This document shows positions 46,619 to 54,124 of a stretch of DNA of 64,000 nucleotides, piece after piece. The stretch is from positions 1 to 64,000 of the forward strand of contig NZ_PBSH01000018.1 in assembly GCF_002726155.1 (NCBI RefSeq), written 5' to 3'. The notes beneath the pieces were generated by a model that was not told the DNA's origin, made no database searches, and saw only the letters and a list, made by a program, of their open reading frames with translations. Numbering within the stretch: position 1 is the stretch's first letter; each line of letters opens with the position of its first letter. The DNA comes from Alcanivorax sp. (GTDB lineage Bacteria; Pseudomonadota; Gammaproteobacteria; Pseudomonadales; Alcanivoracaceae). The position numbers were made by a program, and so were the translations under genes.

Positions 46619-47109
46619 AGCTGATGTATCGGGTGCTGCCGTATCCCAGCCTGAGCCTGATTCTGTGGTTTGCCTGGATGTTGCTCAGCGGTTTCACCGC
46701 GGGCCATGCCGTGCTGGGCGCGATTCTGGCGGTGTTGTTGCCGCTGGGAACGCGGCCGTTCTGGCCGAATGTGCCGCGCATTCGTAATCTGCCGCGGTTG
46801 CTCGGTTTCGTGATGGTGGTGCTGTACGACATCGTGGTAGCCAACGTGTCCGTGGCAATCAAGGTGCTGGGGCCGCTGCGTTCCATTCGGCCGGGTTTCG
46901 TGGAGCTGCCGCTGGAGCTGGAAGACGATTTTGCCATTGCCCTGCTGGCCAGCACCATTTCGCTGACCCCGGGTACCGTGTCGGCGGACGTGAGCCCGGA
47001 TCGTCGAACCTTGCTGGTGCACGGCTTGGATGTGGATGATGCGGCGGCGTTGGTGGCGGAGATCAAGCAGCGCTACGAGCGGCCGTTGAAGGAGATTTTC
47101 GAATGCTAG
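46615..47109 (+). CDS. Mrp/Pha antiporter subunit E
   Basis: The 164-residue protein has two N-terminal membrane segments (YPSLSLILWFAWMLLSGFT, AVLGAILAVLLPLG), a helix at VVLYDIVVANVSVAI and a soluble C-terminal part with the family segment SLTPGTVSADV. Essential for assembly or activity of Mrp complexes in other bacteria. Overlaps its neighbours by 4 and 7 bases. Confidence 0.95.
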   Translation: MKLMYRVLPYPSLSLILWFAWMLLSGFTAGHAVLGAILAVLLPLGTRPFWPNVPRIRNLPRLLGFVMVVLYDIVVANVSVAIKVLGPLRSIRPGFVELPLELEDDFAIALLASTISLTPGTVSADVSPDRRTLLVHGLDVDDAAALVAEIKQRYERPLKEIFEC

Positions 47110-47372
47110 AGACGGCCCTTTCCATTGCCCTGGCGCTGATTACCCTGGCCTGGGTACTGAACCTGTACCGGCTGATTATCGGCCCGTCGCTGCCTGACCG
47201 GGTGCTGGCACTGGATACCATGTACATCAACAGCATCGCGCTGATCGTGGTGTACGGTATCCAGGTGGACAGCAAACTTTATTTTGAAGCCGCCATGCTG
47301 ATCGCCCTGATCGGTTTCGTCAGCACCGTGGCGGTGGCGAAATACGTCACCCGCGGGGATATTATTGAGTAG
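47103..47372 (+). CDS. Mrp/Pha antiporter subunit F
   Basis: The 89-residue subunit has three helices and the conserved GPSLPDRVLALDTMY segment. It starts inside the end of subunit E (7-base overlap). The next gene of the set, subunit G, is unusually separated from it by a repeat element. Confidence 0.95.
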   Translation: MLETALSIALALITLAWVLNLYRLIIGPSLPDRVLALDTMYINSIALIVVYGIQVDSKLYFEAAMLIALIGFVSTVAVAKYVTRGDIIE

Positions 47373-47379
47373 ACGCAAC

Positions 47380-47528
47380 AGGCTGCACGCTTCACGCAAC
47401 AACGCGGGAAGGGGTGTCAGGTCTGGATGTTTTGGTGTTTCACGCGGAATGGTTGGACGTTTCCGCGCGGGGAAAATGCGTGATGGATTGGTTGAGGCGG
47501 CCGCGTTGTTGCGTGATGCGTGTGGCCT
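47380..47528. repeat. dispersed inverted repeat inserted between mrpF and mrpG
   Basis: The left arm 47380-47407 (AGGCTGCACGCTTCACGCAA...) and right arm 47501-47528 match in inverted orientation at 25 of 28 positions. The arms enclose about 93 bases with a smaller GCGCGG-type hairpin. Related ends appear at 13875-14010 and 48544-48605. Everywhere else in this operon adjacent genes overlap, so the 171-base gap is the unusual feature. Confidence 0.7.
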
Positions 47529-47543
47529 GCAAGCGAGGTGTTA

Positions 47544-47876
47544 ATGGATTCTCTGATTGAGTGGCTGGTGTCAGCCAGTGTGATTATTGGCGGGGTGTTT
47601 GCGTTGGTGGGATCCATTGGATTGGCCCGGCTGCCAGATTTCTATACCCGGCTGCACGGCCCGACCAAGGCCACCACCCTGGGCGTGGGCGGCACCATTG
47701 TGGCGTCGCTACTGTTTTTTTCCTGGCAGGAGCGTGGGCTGCAGCTGCATGAAGTGCTGATTACACTGTTCCTGTTCATCACCGCCCCAGTGTCGGCACA
47801 CATGCTGGCCAAGGCGGCCATGCACAGGCAGCTGAAGCGGATGAAAGGCACACGGGGAGAGCCGTGGAAGCAGTAG
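47544..47876 (+). CDS. Mrp/Pha antiporter subunit G
   Basis: The 110-residue subunit has three helices (VIIGGVFALVGSIGLARL, TLGVGGTIVASLLFF, VLITLFLFITAPVSAHML) and the conserved RLPDFYTRLHGPTKATTLG. The start at 47544 follows a GAGGTG site. It completes the ABCDEFG set and is separated from subunit F by a repeat element, so it may have lost tight coupling to the rest. Confidence 0.93.
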   Translation: MDSLIEWLVSASVIIGGVFALVGSIGLARLPDFYTRLHGPTKATTLGVGGTIVASLLFFSWQERGLQLHEVLITLFLFITAPVSAHMLAKAAMHRQLKRMKGTRGEPWKQ

Positions 47877-47924
47877 GAGGGCTGTTGGGCTGGAAGGTAA
47901 AATTTGTAAAAGATAAAACCGCCT

Positions 47925-47953
47925 GGAACTTTCCGAAAAAAGCGGCGGTCCTA
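47925..47953 (+). promoter_or_regulatory. sigma-E/AlgU-type promoter of sRNA copy 1
   Basis: GGAACTT (47925-47931) is the -35 of extracytoplasmic-stress sigma factors, 17 bases upstream of TCCTA (47949-47953). Transcription would start around 47959-47960, at the first hairpin. Confidence 0.6.
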
Positions 47954-47959
47954 TTGATA

Positions 47960-48109
47960 GCTACGGATTGGCACCCCCGATCCCCCAGTACCCTCGCTGA
48001 TCCGTAGTTTTTTGGAGTCCCTGGTTTCTCCCCCGAAATCAGGGCGGCAAGCCTCCCTGGCAGCACAGTCGTTCCCTTCCCCCAAGATTGCTGCCAGGGA
48101 TTTTTTTTT
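47960..48109 (+). ncRNA. structured small RNA, copy 1 (ErsA/Spot 42 position)
   Basis: About 150 bases with three hairpins: 47961-48007 (8-bp stem CTACGGAT/ATCCGTAG, C-rich loop with ACCCCCGATCCCCC), 48019-48044 (CCCTGGTTT/AAATCAGGG, loop CTCCCCCG) and the terminator 48054-48100 (12-bp stem, loop with TTCCCTTCCCCC) followed by nine T. There is no reading frame. The repeated C-rich unpaired loops suggest base-pairing to G-rich ribosome sites. It has a close second copy 415 bases downstream. The position, next to engB and with a stress-type promoter, matches ErsA of Pseudomonas aeruginosa; homology itself is inferred, not shown. Confidence 0.75.
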
Positions 48110-48339
48110 GCCTGACATTTCTGCCGGCTGCAGGTTATTGGGCCTGCTGGTTAAAGAGTAAGCAAACGCTGTGCCAGTTTTATATCCCCGGCCAATTACC
48201 TGTTAGTGATCAGCGAGATAGGTGTTTTATTCGCGTAGGGGTATGGCCTTGCCTGCCTGGGGCCCGAGCGGCATATGCCGTAATGCGCCAGTTTTGTGAC
48301 GCAGATCGACAGCTGGGAAGAAAAATACTTTCAGGGGCT
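48110..48339. other. spacer between the two sRNA copies
   Basis: 230 bases with no gene that I can support. It contains no further copy of the sRNA structure. The T-rich GTGCCAGTTTTATAT stretch (48171-48185) is unassigned. Confidence 0.4.
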
Positions 48340-48368
48340 GGAACTTTTTCGGAAAAAGCGCACTCTCA
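48340..48368 (+). promoter_or_regulatory. sigma-E/AlgU-type promoter of sRNA copy 2
   Basis: GGAACTT (48340-48346) lies 17 bases upstream of TCTCA (48364-48368), the same spacing as in copy 1. The surrounding CTGGAACTTT and GAAAAAGCG context is also shared. Start of transcription would be about 48375. Confidence 0.65.
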
Positions 48369-48374
48369 CTACAT

Positions 48375-48525
48375 AGCGACGGATTGGAACCCCCGATCCC
48401 CCAGTACCCTCACCGATCCGTCGCTGTATAACCCTGGTCTTTTCCCCCAAAGAGGCCAGGGTGGCAAGCCTCCCTGGCAGCACAGTCGTTCCCTTCCCCC
48501 AAGATTGCTGCCAGGGATTTTTTTA
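48375..48525 (+). ncRNA. structured small RNA, copy 2
   Basis: Same architecture as copy 1. The first hairpin is 48376-48424; its stem GCGACGGAT/ATCCGTCGC differs from copy 1 by a T-A to G-C pair change and a G-T to G-C change, so pairing is kept. The second hairpin is 48431-48462 (ACCCTGG/CCAGGGT, loop TCCCCC). The third is 48471-48517 (TCCCTGGCAGCA/TGCTGCCAGGGA, nearly identical to copy 1), with a run of seven T after it. The loop of the first hairpin is almost identical between copies. Confidence 0.78.
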
Positions 48526-48543
48526 TCCTCCGCAACATGCCAG

Positions 48544-48605
48544 CACGCCCCACGCAACACGCGCGGCGTTGTTCTGCCTGTTGCATGAAGCGTGCCGCGT
48601 GCAGC
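48544..48605. repeat. dispersed inverted repeat downstream of the sRNA pair
   Basis: CACGCCCCACGCAACACGCG at the left and a matching inverted GAAGCGTGCCGCGTGCAGCG at the right flank GGCGTTGTTCTGCCTG. Same family as 13875-14010 and 47380-47528. It touches the end of engB. Confidence 0.55.
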
Positions 48606-48611
48606 GTCTCT

Positions 48612-49223
48612 CTATACTTCCAGCCATTCCCCCAGTTTGTCCCAGGCTTCGTCACAGCCGGTGCCATTGGTGGCCGAGAACAGCTGCAGGGATAGCGGTG
48701 CCGGGTGGTCCTTGAGCTGTTTTTTCACTTGCAGCAGGGTGGACTTGGCGGCGCCGAATTTCAGTTTGTCTGCCTTGGTCATGAGGATATGAATGGGCAT
48801 GTTGGCCTGGGCCGACCATTCCAGCATCAGCAGGTCGAAGTCCTTGAGCGGGTGGCGGATGTCCATCATCAGCACCAGCCCCACCAGCGCCTGACGTTCA
48901 GACAGGTAATGGTCCAGGTGCTGTTGCCACTCATTGCGCGTGCTCTTGGCGACTTTGGCGTAGCCATAGCCGGGCAGATCCACCAGGCGGCGTTCCTCGT
49001 CCAACTGGAAGAAGTTCAATAGTTGGGTGCGCCCCGGGGTCTTGGAGGTCCGCGCCAGGGTGCGCTGGCTGGTGAGGCGGTTGATGGCGCTGGATTTGCC
49101 GGCGTTGGAACGCCCGGCAAACGCCACTTCCAGCCCTTCATCGGGTGGGCATTGGTCCAGGCGCTGGGCGCTCTGCAGGAACAGAGCCTGGTGGAGCATT
49201 TTTTCCATGGGGTGCAGGGGCAT
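48612..49223 (-). CDS. ribosome biogenesis GTP-binding protein EngB (YihA/YsxC)
   Basis: The 203-residue protein is a TRAFAC-type GTPase with G1 [10 protein letters not shown]2-region TPGRTQ, G3 DLPGYGYA, G4 TKADK and G5-like SATNG. It assists 50S ribosomal subunit assembly. The ATG at 49223 (MPLHPMEK) follows AAAGG by about 8 bases; a GTG at 49244 and an ATG at 49208 are alternatives. The tandem sRNA copies end just beyond its stop codon, the same arrangement as spf/yihA in enteric bacteria. Confidence 0.95.
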   Translation of the reverse strand: MPLHPMEKMLHQALFLQSAQRLDQCPPDEGLEVAFAGRSNAGKSSAINRLTSQRTLARTSKTPGRTQLLNFFQLDEERRLVDLPGYGYAKVAKSTRNEWQQHLDHYLSERQALVGLVLMMDIRHPLKDFDLLMLEWSAQANMPIHILMTKADKLKFGAAKSTLLQVKKQLKDHPAPLSLQLFSATNGTGCDEAWDKLGEWLEV

Positions 49224-49562
49224 AGCAAAGTGCCTTTGGGTCACGTCAGGGGGCTATTCTTGCTGCCTGGCATGCGGCTGGCAATGCATAGCTGTGCGGT
49301 GGAGCAAATGAGTGCGCAGAGTATGGGCACTTTCGCCTTTTATTGCCGTGTTTTGCTGGTGTGGGCGTGACTTGACCGGACTATACCCCTACCCTTCACA
49401 TGGAATATGACGGCGCCCACCGGACTGGTATATAATCCCGGCCGCTTGCCCCTTAACGGCGTATTTAGCGGTATGTTGAGGGCGGCCGACGTTCTACAAC
49501 GGTTTGCCGGTAGCGGCAAACGGACTTCGCCAGCGGCGACGCCAGCATAGCAGAGGTAGCGT
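49224..49562. other. intergenic region upstream of cytochrome c5
   Basis: 339 bases without a gene. It carries the promoter at 49407-49436 and a hairpin at about 49500-49521 (GTTTGCCG/CGGCAAAC) in the leader of the cytochrome gene. Confidence 0.5.
49407..49436 (+). promoter_or_regulatory. sigma-70-type promoter for the cytochrome c5 gene
   Basis: ATGACG (49407-49412) as a -35-like element, 18 bases, then a perfect TATAAT (49431-49436). Its transcript would have a leader of about 120 bases including the GTTTGCCG hairpin. Confidence 0.55.
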
Positions 49563-49856
49563 ATGAAGGGTTTTGTAGCAGGTCTTGCAATGGTTCTGGT
49601 TACGGGGGCTGCCAGTGCAGCGACTGTAGAGGAACGTTACAACAGCAGCTGTACATTCTGTCATGCCTCCGGTGCAGCTGGAGCGCCGATTTCCCATGAT
49701 GAAGCCGCCTGGAAGCCACACCTGGATAAAGGTATGGATACGCTGGTGAAACACGTCAAGGAAGGGTTCAACGCCATGCCGCCAAAAGGCATGTGCAACG
49801 ACTGTAGCGACGAAGAATACCGTGCTCTGATTGAGTACATGTCCAAAAGCAAATAA
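49563..49856 (+). CDS. cytochrome c5-type monohaem cytochrome
   Basis: The 97-residue precursor has a signal peptide (to about residue 19), one haem motif CTFCH (30-34), an axial methionine in NAMPPKG and the extra CNDC cysteine pair typical of cytochrome c5. It is a periplasmic electron carrier. It precedes cytochrome c4 by 23 bases and is probably cotranscribed with it, as in relatives. Confidence 0.93.
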   Translation: MKGFVAGLAMVLVTGAASAATVEERYNSSCTFCHASGAAGAPISHDEAAWKPHLDKGMDTLVKHVKEGFNAMPPKGMCNDCSDEEYRALIEYMSKSK

Positions 49857-49879
49857 GACGCTGTACTGAAGGATAGGCC

Positions 49880-50533
49880 ATGAAGTTTTTCAAACTGTTC
49901 GTGCTGATGGCTGCTGCCGTGGCAGCCACCCAGGCCATGGCGGCCGGTGATGCTGAGGCAGGCAAAGCAAAAGCCGCCCCCTGCGCCGCGTGTCACGGTC
50001 AGGATGGTAACAAGACCCTTACCGGGACGTACCCGAAACTGGCTGGCCAGGGGGAAGAGTACCTGGTTAAGCAGCTGGAAAATTTCAAGTCCGGCACCCG
50101 TGAAAACGCCGTCATGCAAGGCCAGGTGGCCGGCATGAGTGAGCAGGATATGCAGGACGTGGCGGCCTTCTACGCCAGCCTGACACCGGAAGCCGGGCAG
50201 GCCAGCGCTGACTGGGTGGAGCAGGGTGAAAAGCTCTACCGTGGTGGCGACATGGCCAACGGCATTCCGGCCTGTTCCGGTTGCCATGGCCCCGCAGGCC
50301 AGGGCATTGACGCGGCCAAGTATCCGCATCTGGCCGGCCAGAACGCCCAATACCTGGAAGATCAGCTGAAGGCTTTCCGTGCGGCAGGCCGTAACGATCT
50401 GGGCGACGGCATCATCAAGCGCACCAATGACTCGGATAATGATGCGCCGGGCATGATGCAGACGGTGGCGGCGAAAATGACCGATACCCAGATCAAGGCC
50501 GTAGCAAGCTTCATTTCCGGGCTGTCCAAATAA
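49880..50533 (+). CDS. cytochrome c4
   Basis: The 217-residue dihaem periplasmic cytochrome has a signal peptide ending at MAA (about residue 22), haem motifs CAACH (35-39) and CSGCH (132-136) and two similar domains each with an axial Met (NAVMQG, PGMMQ). It shuttles electrons to terminal oxidases. A terminator follows, so the two cytochromes form one unit. Confidence 0.95.
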   Translation: MKFFKLFVLMAAAVAATQAMAAGDAEAGKAKAAPCAACHGQDGNKTLTGTYPKLAGQGEEYLVKQLENFKSGTRENAVMQGQVAGMSEQDMQDVAAFYASLTPEAGQASADWVEQGEKLYRGGDMANGIPACSGCHGPAGQGIDAAKYPHLAGQNAQYLEDQLKAFRAAGRNDLGDGIIKRTNDSDNDAPGMMQTVAAKMTDTQIKAVASFISGLSK

Positions 50534-50556
50534 GGCGGTTCGGTTACGGTTTGTAG

Positions 50557-50584
50557 AAAAGGCAGCCTGCGGGCTGCCTTTTTT
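50557..50584 (+). terminator. terminator after cytochrome c4
   Basis: AAAAGGCAGCC and GGGCTGCCTTTT form the stem with a TGC loop and a T-run. It has the same GGCAGCC core as the hairpin inside the DUF481 gene. Confidence 0.88.
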
Positions 50585-50698
50585 ATGGCCAACATGAAAA
50601 GATATGGCTCTGATTGAGTGCCGATTGCACTCACCAGGGAGAAAAATGCCGCCCCGGTTGTCACAGTGGGCGCAAACCAACAAGAAAGGAGAGGATGC

Positions 50699-51334
50699 AT
50701 GTTTCGCATTGTGACGGCTTTGCTGCTGAGCCTGGGGCTGGCGACCGGAGTTGCTGCCGCTGAAGACCACACCCGTTTTGCGGTTGATACCCACTACAAG
50801 ATTCTGGACGTGCCGGGTTCTGTGGATGACCCCAGCAAGGTGGAAGTGCGGGAATTCTTTTCCTATGCCTGCCCGCATTGCTATTCCCTGGAGCCCTCCG
50901 TTGACGAGTGGCTGAAAACCAAACCGGATTACATCGACTACGTGCGCACGCCGGTGCTGTTTTTGCGTAATGCTGAGCCGCTGGCCCGCGCCTATTATGT
51001 AGAAGAAGCCCTGGGCCTGGTCGATGAAATCCACGGTCCGCTGTTCGATGCGATCCACAAGCACCGTGAGCCGCTGTTCAATGAGCCAGCACTGGCCAAT
51101 TTCTTCCGCAAATACGATGTGGCGCCTGAGAAGTTCAACAAGCTGTACGGTTCCTTCGGTGTGTCCACCAAGATTCGTCAGGCCGACGCACTGACCAAGG
51201 CGTACCAGATCCCCGGGGTGCCGAACTTCGTGGTGAACGGCAAATACCTGGTGCTGCGCCAGAACCTAAAGAGCGATAAAGAGCTGTTCGCCGTGATCGA
51301 GTACTTGGCGAACAAGGAAAAGAAAGGCGGCTGA
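50699..51334 (+). CDS. thiol:disulfide interchange protein DsbA
   Basis: The 211-residue periplasmic protein has a signal peptide (about 1-21), the active-site CPHC (58-61) in YACPHCYSLEP and a cis-Pro loop (GVPNFVVN). It introduces disulfides into exported proteins. Start at 50699 with an AAAGGAGAGG site. It is followed 3 bases later by the EEP-family gene, as in Pseudomonas. Confidence 0.95.
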   Translation: MFRIVTALLLSLGLATGVAAAEDHTRFAVDTHYKILDVPGSVDDPSKVEVREFFSYACPHCYSLEPSVDEWLKTKPDYIDYVRTPVLFLRNAEPLARAYYVEEALGLVDEIHGPLFDAIHKHREPLFNEPALANFFRKYDVAPEKFNKLYGSFGVSTKIRQADALTKAYQIPGVPNFVVNGKYLVLRQNLKSDKELFAVIEYLANKEKKGG

Positions 51335-51337
51335 TGA

Positions 51338-52240
51338 ATGCTGCTTGATCGCGCAAGACTTGCCTATCGTGACTGGAAAGCCCGCCCTGCGGGCTTTTCC
51401 TTCGCCAGGCAAGGGGTAAGAAAGACCCGCCAGACCCGGGAAGTATTGCTGCCTCCGGATACCGTGAAGCTGATGAGCTTCAATATCCAGGCGGGCATCG
51501 GCAGCCAGAAATTCGGGGATTACATCACCGGTAGCTGGAAACATCTGGTGGCGCATCCGCGCAGTGTGGAAACCATCGAGCAGATCGCCGAGGTGCTGAG
51601 CCACTTTGATGTGGTGGGTCTGCAGGAAGTAGATGGCGGCAGTCTGCGTTCGCGTAACATGAACCAGCTGGTCCACCTGGCCTCCATGGCCGATTTTCCC
51701 TTCTGGCATCAGCAGTTGAATCGCAATCTTGGCCGCCTTGGCCAGTTCAGTAATGGCTTTCTCAGCCGACACCAACCGTTTGAAATCACCGACCACCGCT
51801 TGCCCGGGTTGCCCGGTCGCGGTGCCATCGTGATCAAGTACGGCCACCCGATCCAGCCATTGGTTGTGGTCGTGGCGCATCTGGCGCTGGGTGAGAAGGT
51901 GCGCAATACCCAGTTGTCCTACCTGGCCCGCTTGTTGGCGGACTACAAGTACGTGGTGATGATGGGTGATTTCAATTGCCGCCTGGCACATCTGGATAAT
52001 TCGCCGCTGGCGGCCCTGGGTTTGCAGACCGTGCAGGCGGATAACCTCAACACCTATCCAAGTTGGGCGCCGGACCGGCATATCGATCACATCCTGCTGT
52101 CGCCGGATCTGGAAAGTCGGCACACCCGTGTGCTTACCGACTGCCTGCTGTCGGATCACCTGCCCCTGGCCACGGAAATCGTCATCCCGGATGAGGTTGT
52201 GGCGGCCACCCGGGAACATCGCCTGCCGCTGATCAGCTGA
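51338..52240 (+). CDS. endonuclease/exonuclease/phosphatase family protein
   Basis: The 300-residue protein has the EEP motifs MSFNIQAGIG, GLQEVDGG, VVMMGDFNC and LLSDHLPL, so it is a metal-dependent phosphodiesterase-like enzyme. An N-terminal 40-residue arginine-rich segment precedes the fold; no signal peptide is apparent. It lies just behind dsbA and is probably in the same transcript. The substrate is unknown. Confidence 0.88.
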   Translation: MLLDRARLAYRDWKARPAGFSFARQGVRKTRQTREVLLPPDTVKLMSFNIQAGIGSQKFGDYITGSWKHLVAHPRSVETIEQIAEVLSHFDVVGLQEVDGGSLRSRNMNQLVHLASMADFPFWHQQLNRNLGRLGQFSNGFLSRHQPFEITDHRLPGLPGRGAIVIKYGHPIQPLVVVVAHLALGEKVRNTQLSYLARLLADYKYVVMMGDFNCRLAHLDNSPLAALGLQTVQADNLNTYPSWAPDRHIDHILLSPDLESRHTRVLTDCLLSDHLPLATEIVIPDEVVAATREHRLPLIS

Positions 52241-52354
52241 AGTCTGCAGAAGGAAGGCGAAAGGAAGGAAGAAGGAGGATTGTGGTGCTGCTCGTTCTTC
52301 TCTTCTGCGCCAAAATGCCATGACACCGTCATCGTGACGGGGCAGGCTGTATCC

Positions 52355-52891
52355 ATGATGAATTCCCGCGCCCTGATAATCTTTTTCCTGATCTGGCTGC
52401 CCCTGCAGGTGCTGGCGGATTGCCCTCGTGTGCCCGGGCAAGAAGATGACCGGCGGGCCAATGCCGGCTGCCTGATCGTCCGCGATCAACAAGTATTACT
52501 GATTACTCATCGCTGGGGCGGCAAGCTGGGGCTGCCCGGTGGAACCCTGGAGCCGGGAGAGCTGGCCCAATGCACGGCGCACCGGGAGACTCTGGAAGAA
52601 ACGGGGCTGCAGGTTGTGGTGGGGGAGCGTTTGCAGGTGATGAAGAACGGTTTCCATCTCTATCGTTGCATGCCCGCCGGGCCTTTGCTGGAGGAGGTGC
52701 CCCTGTCGTTACCGGCGGCTGCCCGGATGGAGGTCAGTGATATCGGCTGGTACTCGTTGGCGGATTTACACCGGGCCGACTGGCGCTTTGCGTATCAGTT
52801 TGATCTGTTTTTGAAGGTGGCCCGCCAGGCTATGCGGAGCAGCTCAGGTTCACAGGGGGGCGGCGCCAGCGCCGGGCGGCAGGAGAAGTAA
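52355..52891 (+). CDS. exported Nudix hydrolase
   Basis: The 178-residue protein has an N-terminal hydrophobic signal (ALIIFFLIWLPLQVLA) and a full Nudix box (GGTLEPGELAQ, then HRETLEETGL). Export of a Nudix enzyme is uncommon, since its nucleotide substrates are usually cytoplasmic; a periplasmic or membrane-anchored role is implied. The start is the first ATG of a double ATG at 52355. Its 3' end overlaps the convergent LuxR gene by 62 bases. Confidence 0.82.
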   Translation: MMNSRALIIFFLIWLPLQVLADCPRVPGQEDDRRANAGCLIVRDQQVLLITHRWGGKLGLPGGTLEPGELAQCTAHRETLEETGLQVVVGERLQVMKNGFHLYRCMPAGPLLEEVPLSLPAAARMEVSDIGWYSLADLHRADWRFAYQFDLFLKVARQAMRSSSGSQGGGASAGRQEK

Positions 52892-54026
52892 GCATTAACT
52901 TGGCAAGCTCGGACTGACGCATGGTGCCGGTTTTCTGGAAGGTGCTTTTGAGCTGGGTACGCACGGTATGCACCGACAGGAAATGGCTGTCGGCAATCTG
53001 TTGTGGCGACTGGCCCTGGGCAATGCCTGCGGCGACCCGGGCTTCGGCTTCTGACAGATCAAACAGCTGCATCAGGCTGTCCAGGTCGATATCGATATCG
53101 CCCAAAGGGTCCTGGAAATAGACAATGGCCAGGGGGGTGGGATGCGTATTGAAGCCGCTGGGGGCTGCATGGGGATGCATGGGGGACACCAGGCAGCGGG
53201 TTGTCAGGTGGCTATTGAGTGGAATGGCAATGACCTCGCCGCTGCCACGCAGGGCCGGATTGGGGTGAGTGACCTGGGTCAGTTGTTGCAAAAGCGCGCA
53301 CTGTCGTCGGGAATCCAGGAAGGTCAGTTTGTGCTTTTCCAGCGCCATGTGAGGGTGCGAGGTCACCAGTTGCTCCGCCTCCTGGCTGATATACACCAGC
53401 GTGCCTTGCGCATCGAGCAGGGCAAAGGGCTGTGCCTGAATGTCCAGCGCCTGCTCCAGGGCCTGCTGCTGGTGCTTGAGCGCGCTGAATTGGGTCTGCA
53501 GTCGCACGGCACGGCGCACATGCATGACCAGGTCATTGATCTGCTCGGTTTCTTCCCGGGTGTAGTGGCCCTGCTCCCGGGTGCGTTGAATCAACAGTTG
53601 CACGGTATGGTCTTCATCCTGCCAGACGGTGCCGCACACGCCGTGGTGGATGTCCTGGGTGCGGGCCCAGTCGTTGTAGAATTCGGTGTCGTAGAAGGCC
53701 TTTTGCCGACAGGAAAAATCGAGAAAGGTGGAGTACAGCTGGCCGGGAAGTTTGTCCTTCAATTCCGGGCGCCACGGGCAGGCGTTCACGTAGTGATCCA
53801 CATAGGCCTGGTGATCACTGTCATCAATGTTGTGCTTGATGCTGGACAGCACAGTCTGTGCCCGGCGATCAAGCACCAGCATACGGGCAGAGCGTGACCG
53901 GGTCGCGCTGACGGCTTGCGCAAGAAAACGCGGCCAAGCATCAGGAGCCTGTGGCGCCTCATACAGGGTGTCGAGCAAGTCCCCGCGCTCGTTGCCCAGC
54001 AATCCATCCAAGATTGGCTGAGTCAT
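52830..54026 (-). CDS. LuxR-family transcriptional regulator
   Basis: The 398-residue protein has a C-terminal LuxR helix-turn-helix (about 325-385, LSEAEARVAAGIAQG and SVHTVRTQLKSTFQKTG). The N-terminal region has a PAS-like part around residue 200-280 (QPFALLDAQGTLVYISQEAEQL). It is not a quorum-sensing LuxR with an autoinducer domain; the ligand is unknown. It is divergent from an alpha/beta hydrolase gene 98 bases away and convergent with the exported Nudix gene. Regulation of the hydrolase is plausible. Confidence 0.9.
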   Translation of the reverse strand: MTQPILDGLLGNERGDLLDTLYEAPQAPDAWPRFLAQAVSATRSRSARMLVLDRRAQTVLSSIKHNIDDSDHQAYVDHYVNACPWRPELKDKLPGQLYSTFLDFSCRQKAFYDTEFYNDWARTQDIHHGVCGTVWQDEDHTVQLLIQRTREQGHYTREETEQINDLVMHVRRAVRLQTQFSALKHQQQALEQALDIQAQPFALLDAQGTLVYISQEAEQLVTSHPHMALEKHKLTFLDSRRQCALLQQLTQVTHPNPALRGSGEVIAIPLNSHLTTRCLVSPMHPHAAPSGFNTHPTPLAIVYFQDPLGDIDIDLDSLMQLFDLSEAEARVAAGIAQGQSPQQIADSHFLSVHTVRTQLKSTFQKTGTMRQSELAKLMLTSPAARRWRRPPVNLSCSA

Positions 54027-54124
54027 GAGTTGTTGTTCCCCTTATGAACCTCTAACTTATCCGATTTCGGCTTAAAATTGAATGTAAACAAACTCGATCA
54101 CAATTTCGTGAACAGGAGAAACCG

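Noticed and set aside
47960..48525. Reverse-strand reading of the tandem RNAs as CsrA/RsmA sponges (GGA loops)
   Set aside because: The minus strand would show GGGGGA in loops, but the T-run terminators and GGAACTT promoters are on the plus strand.
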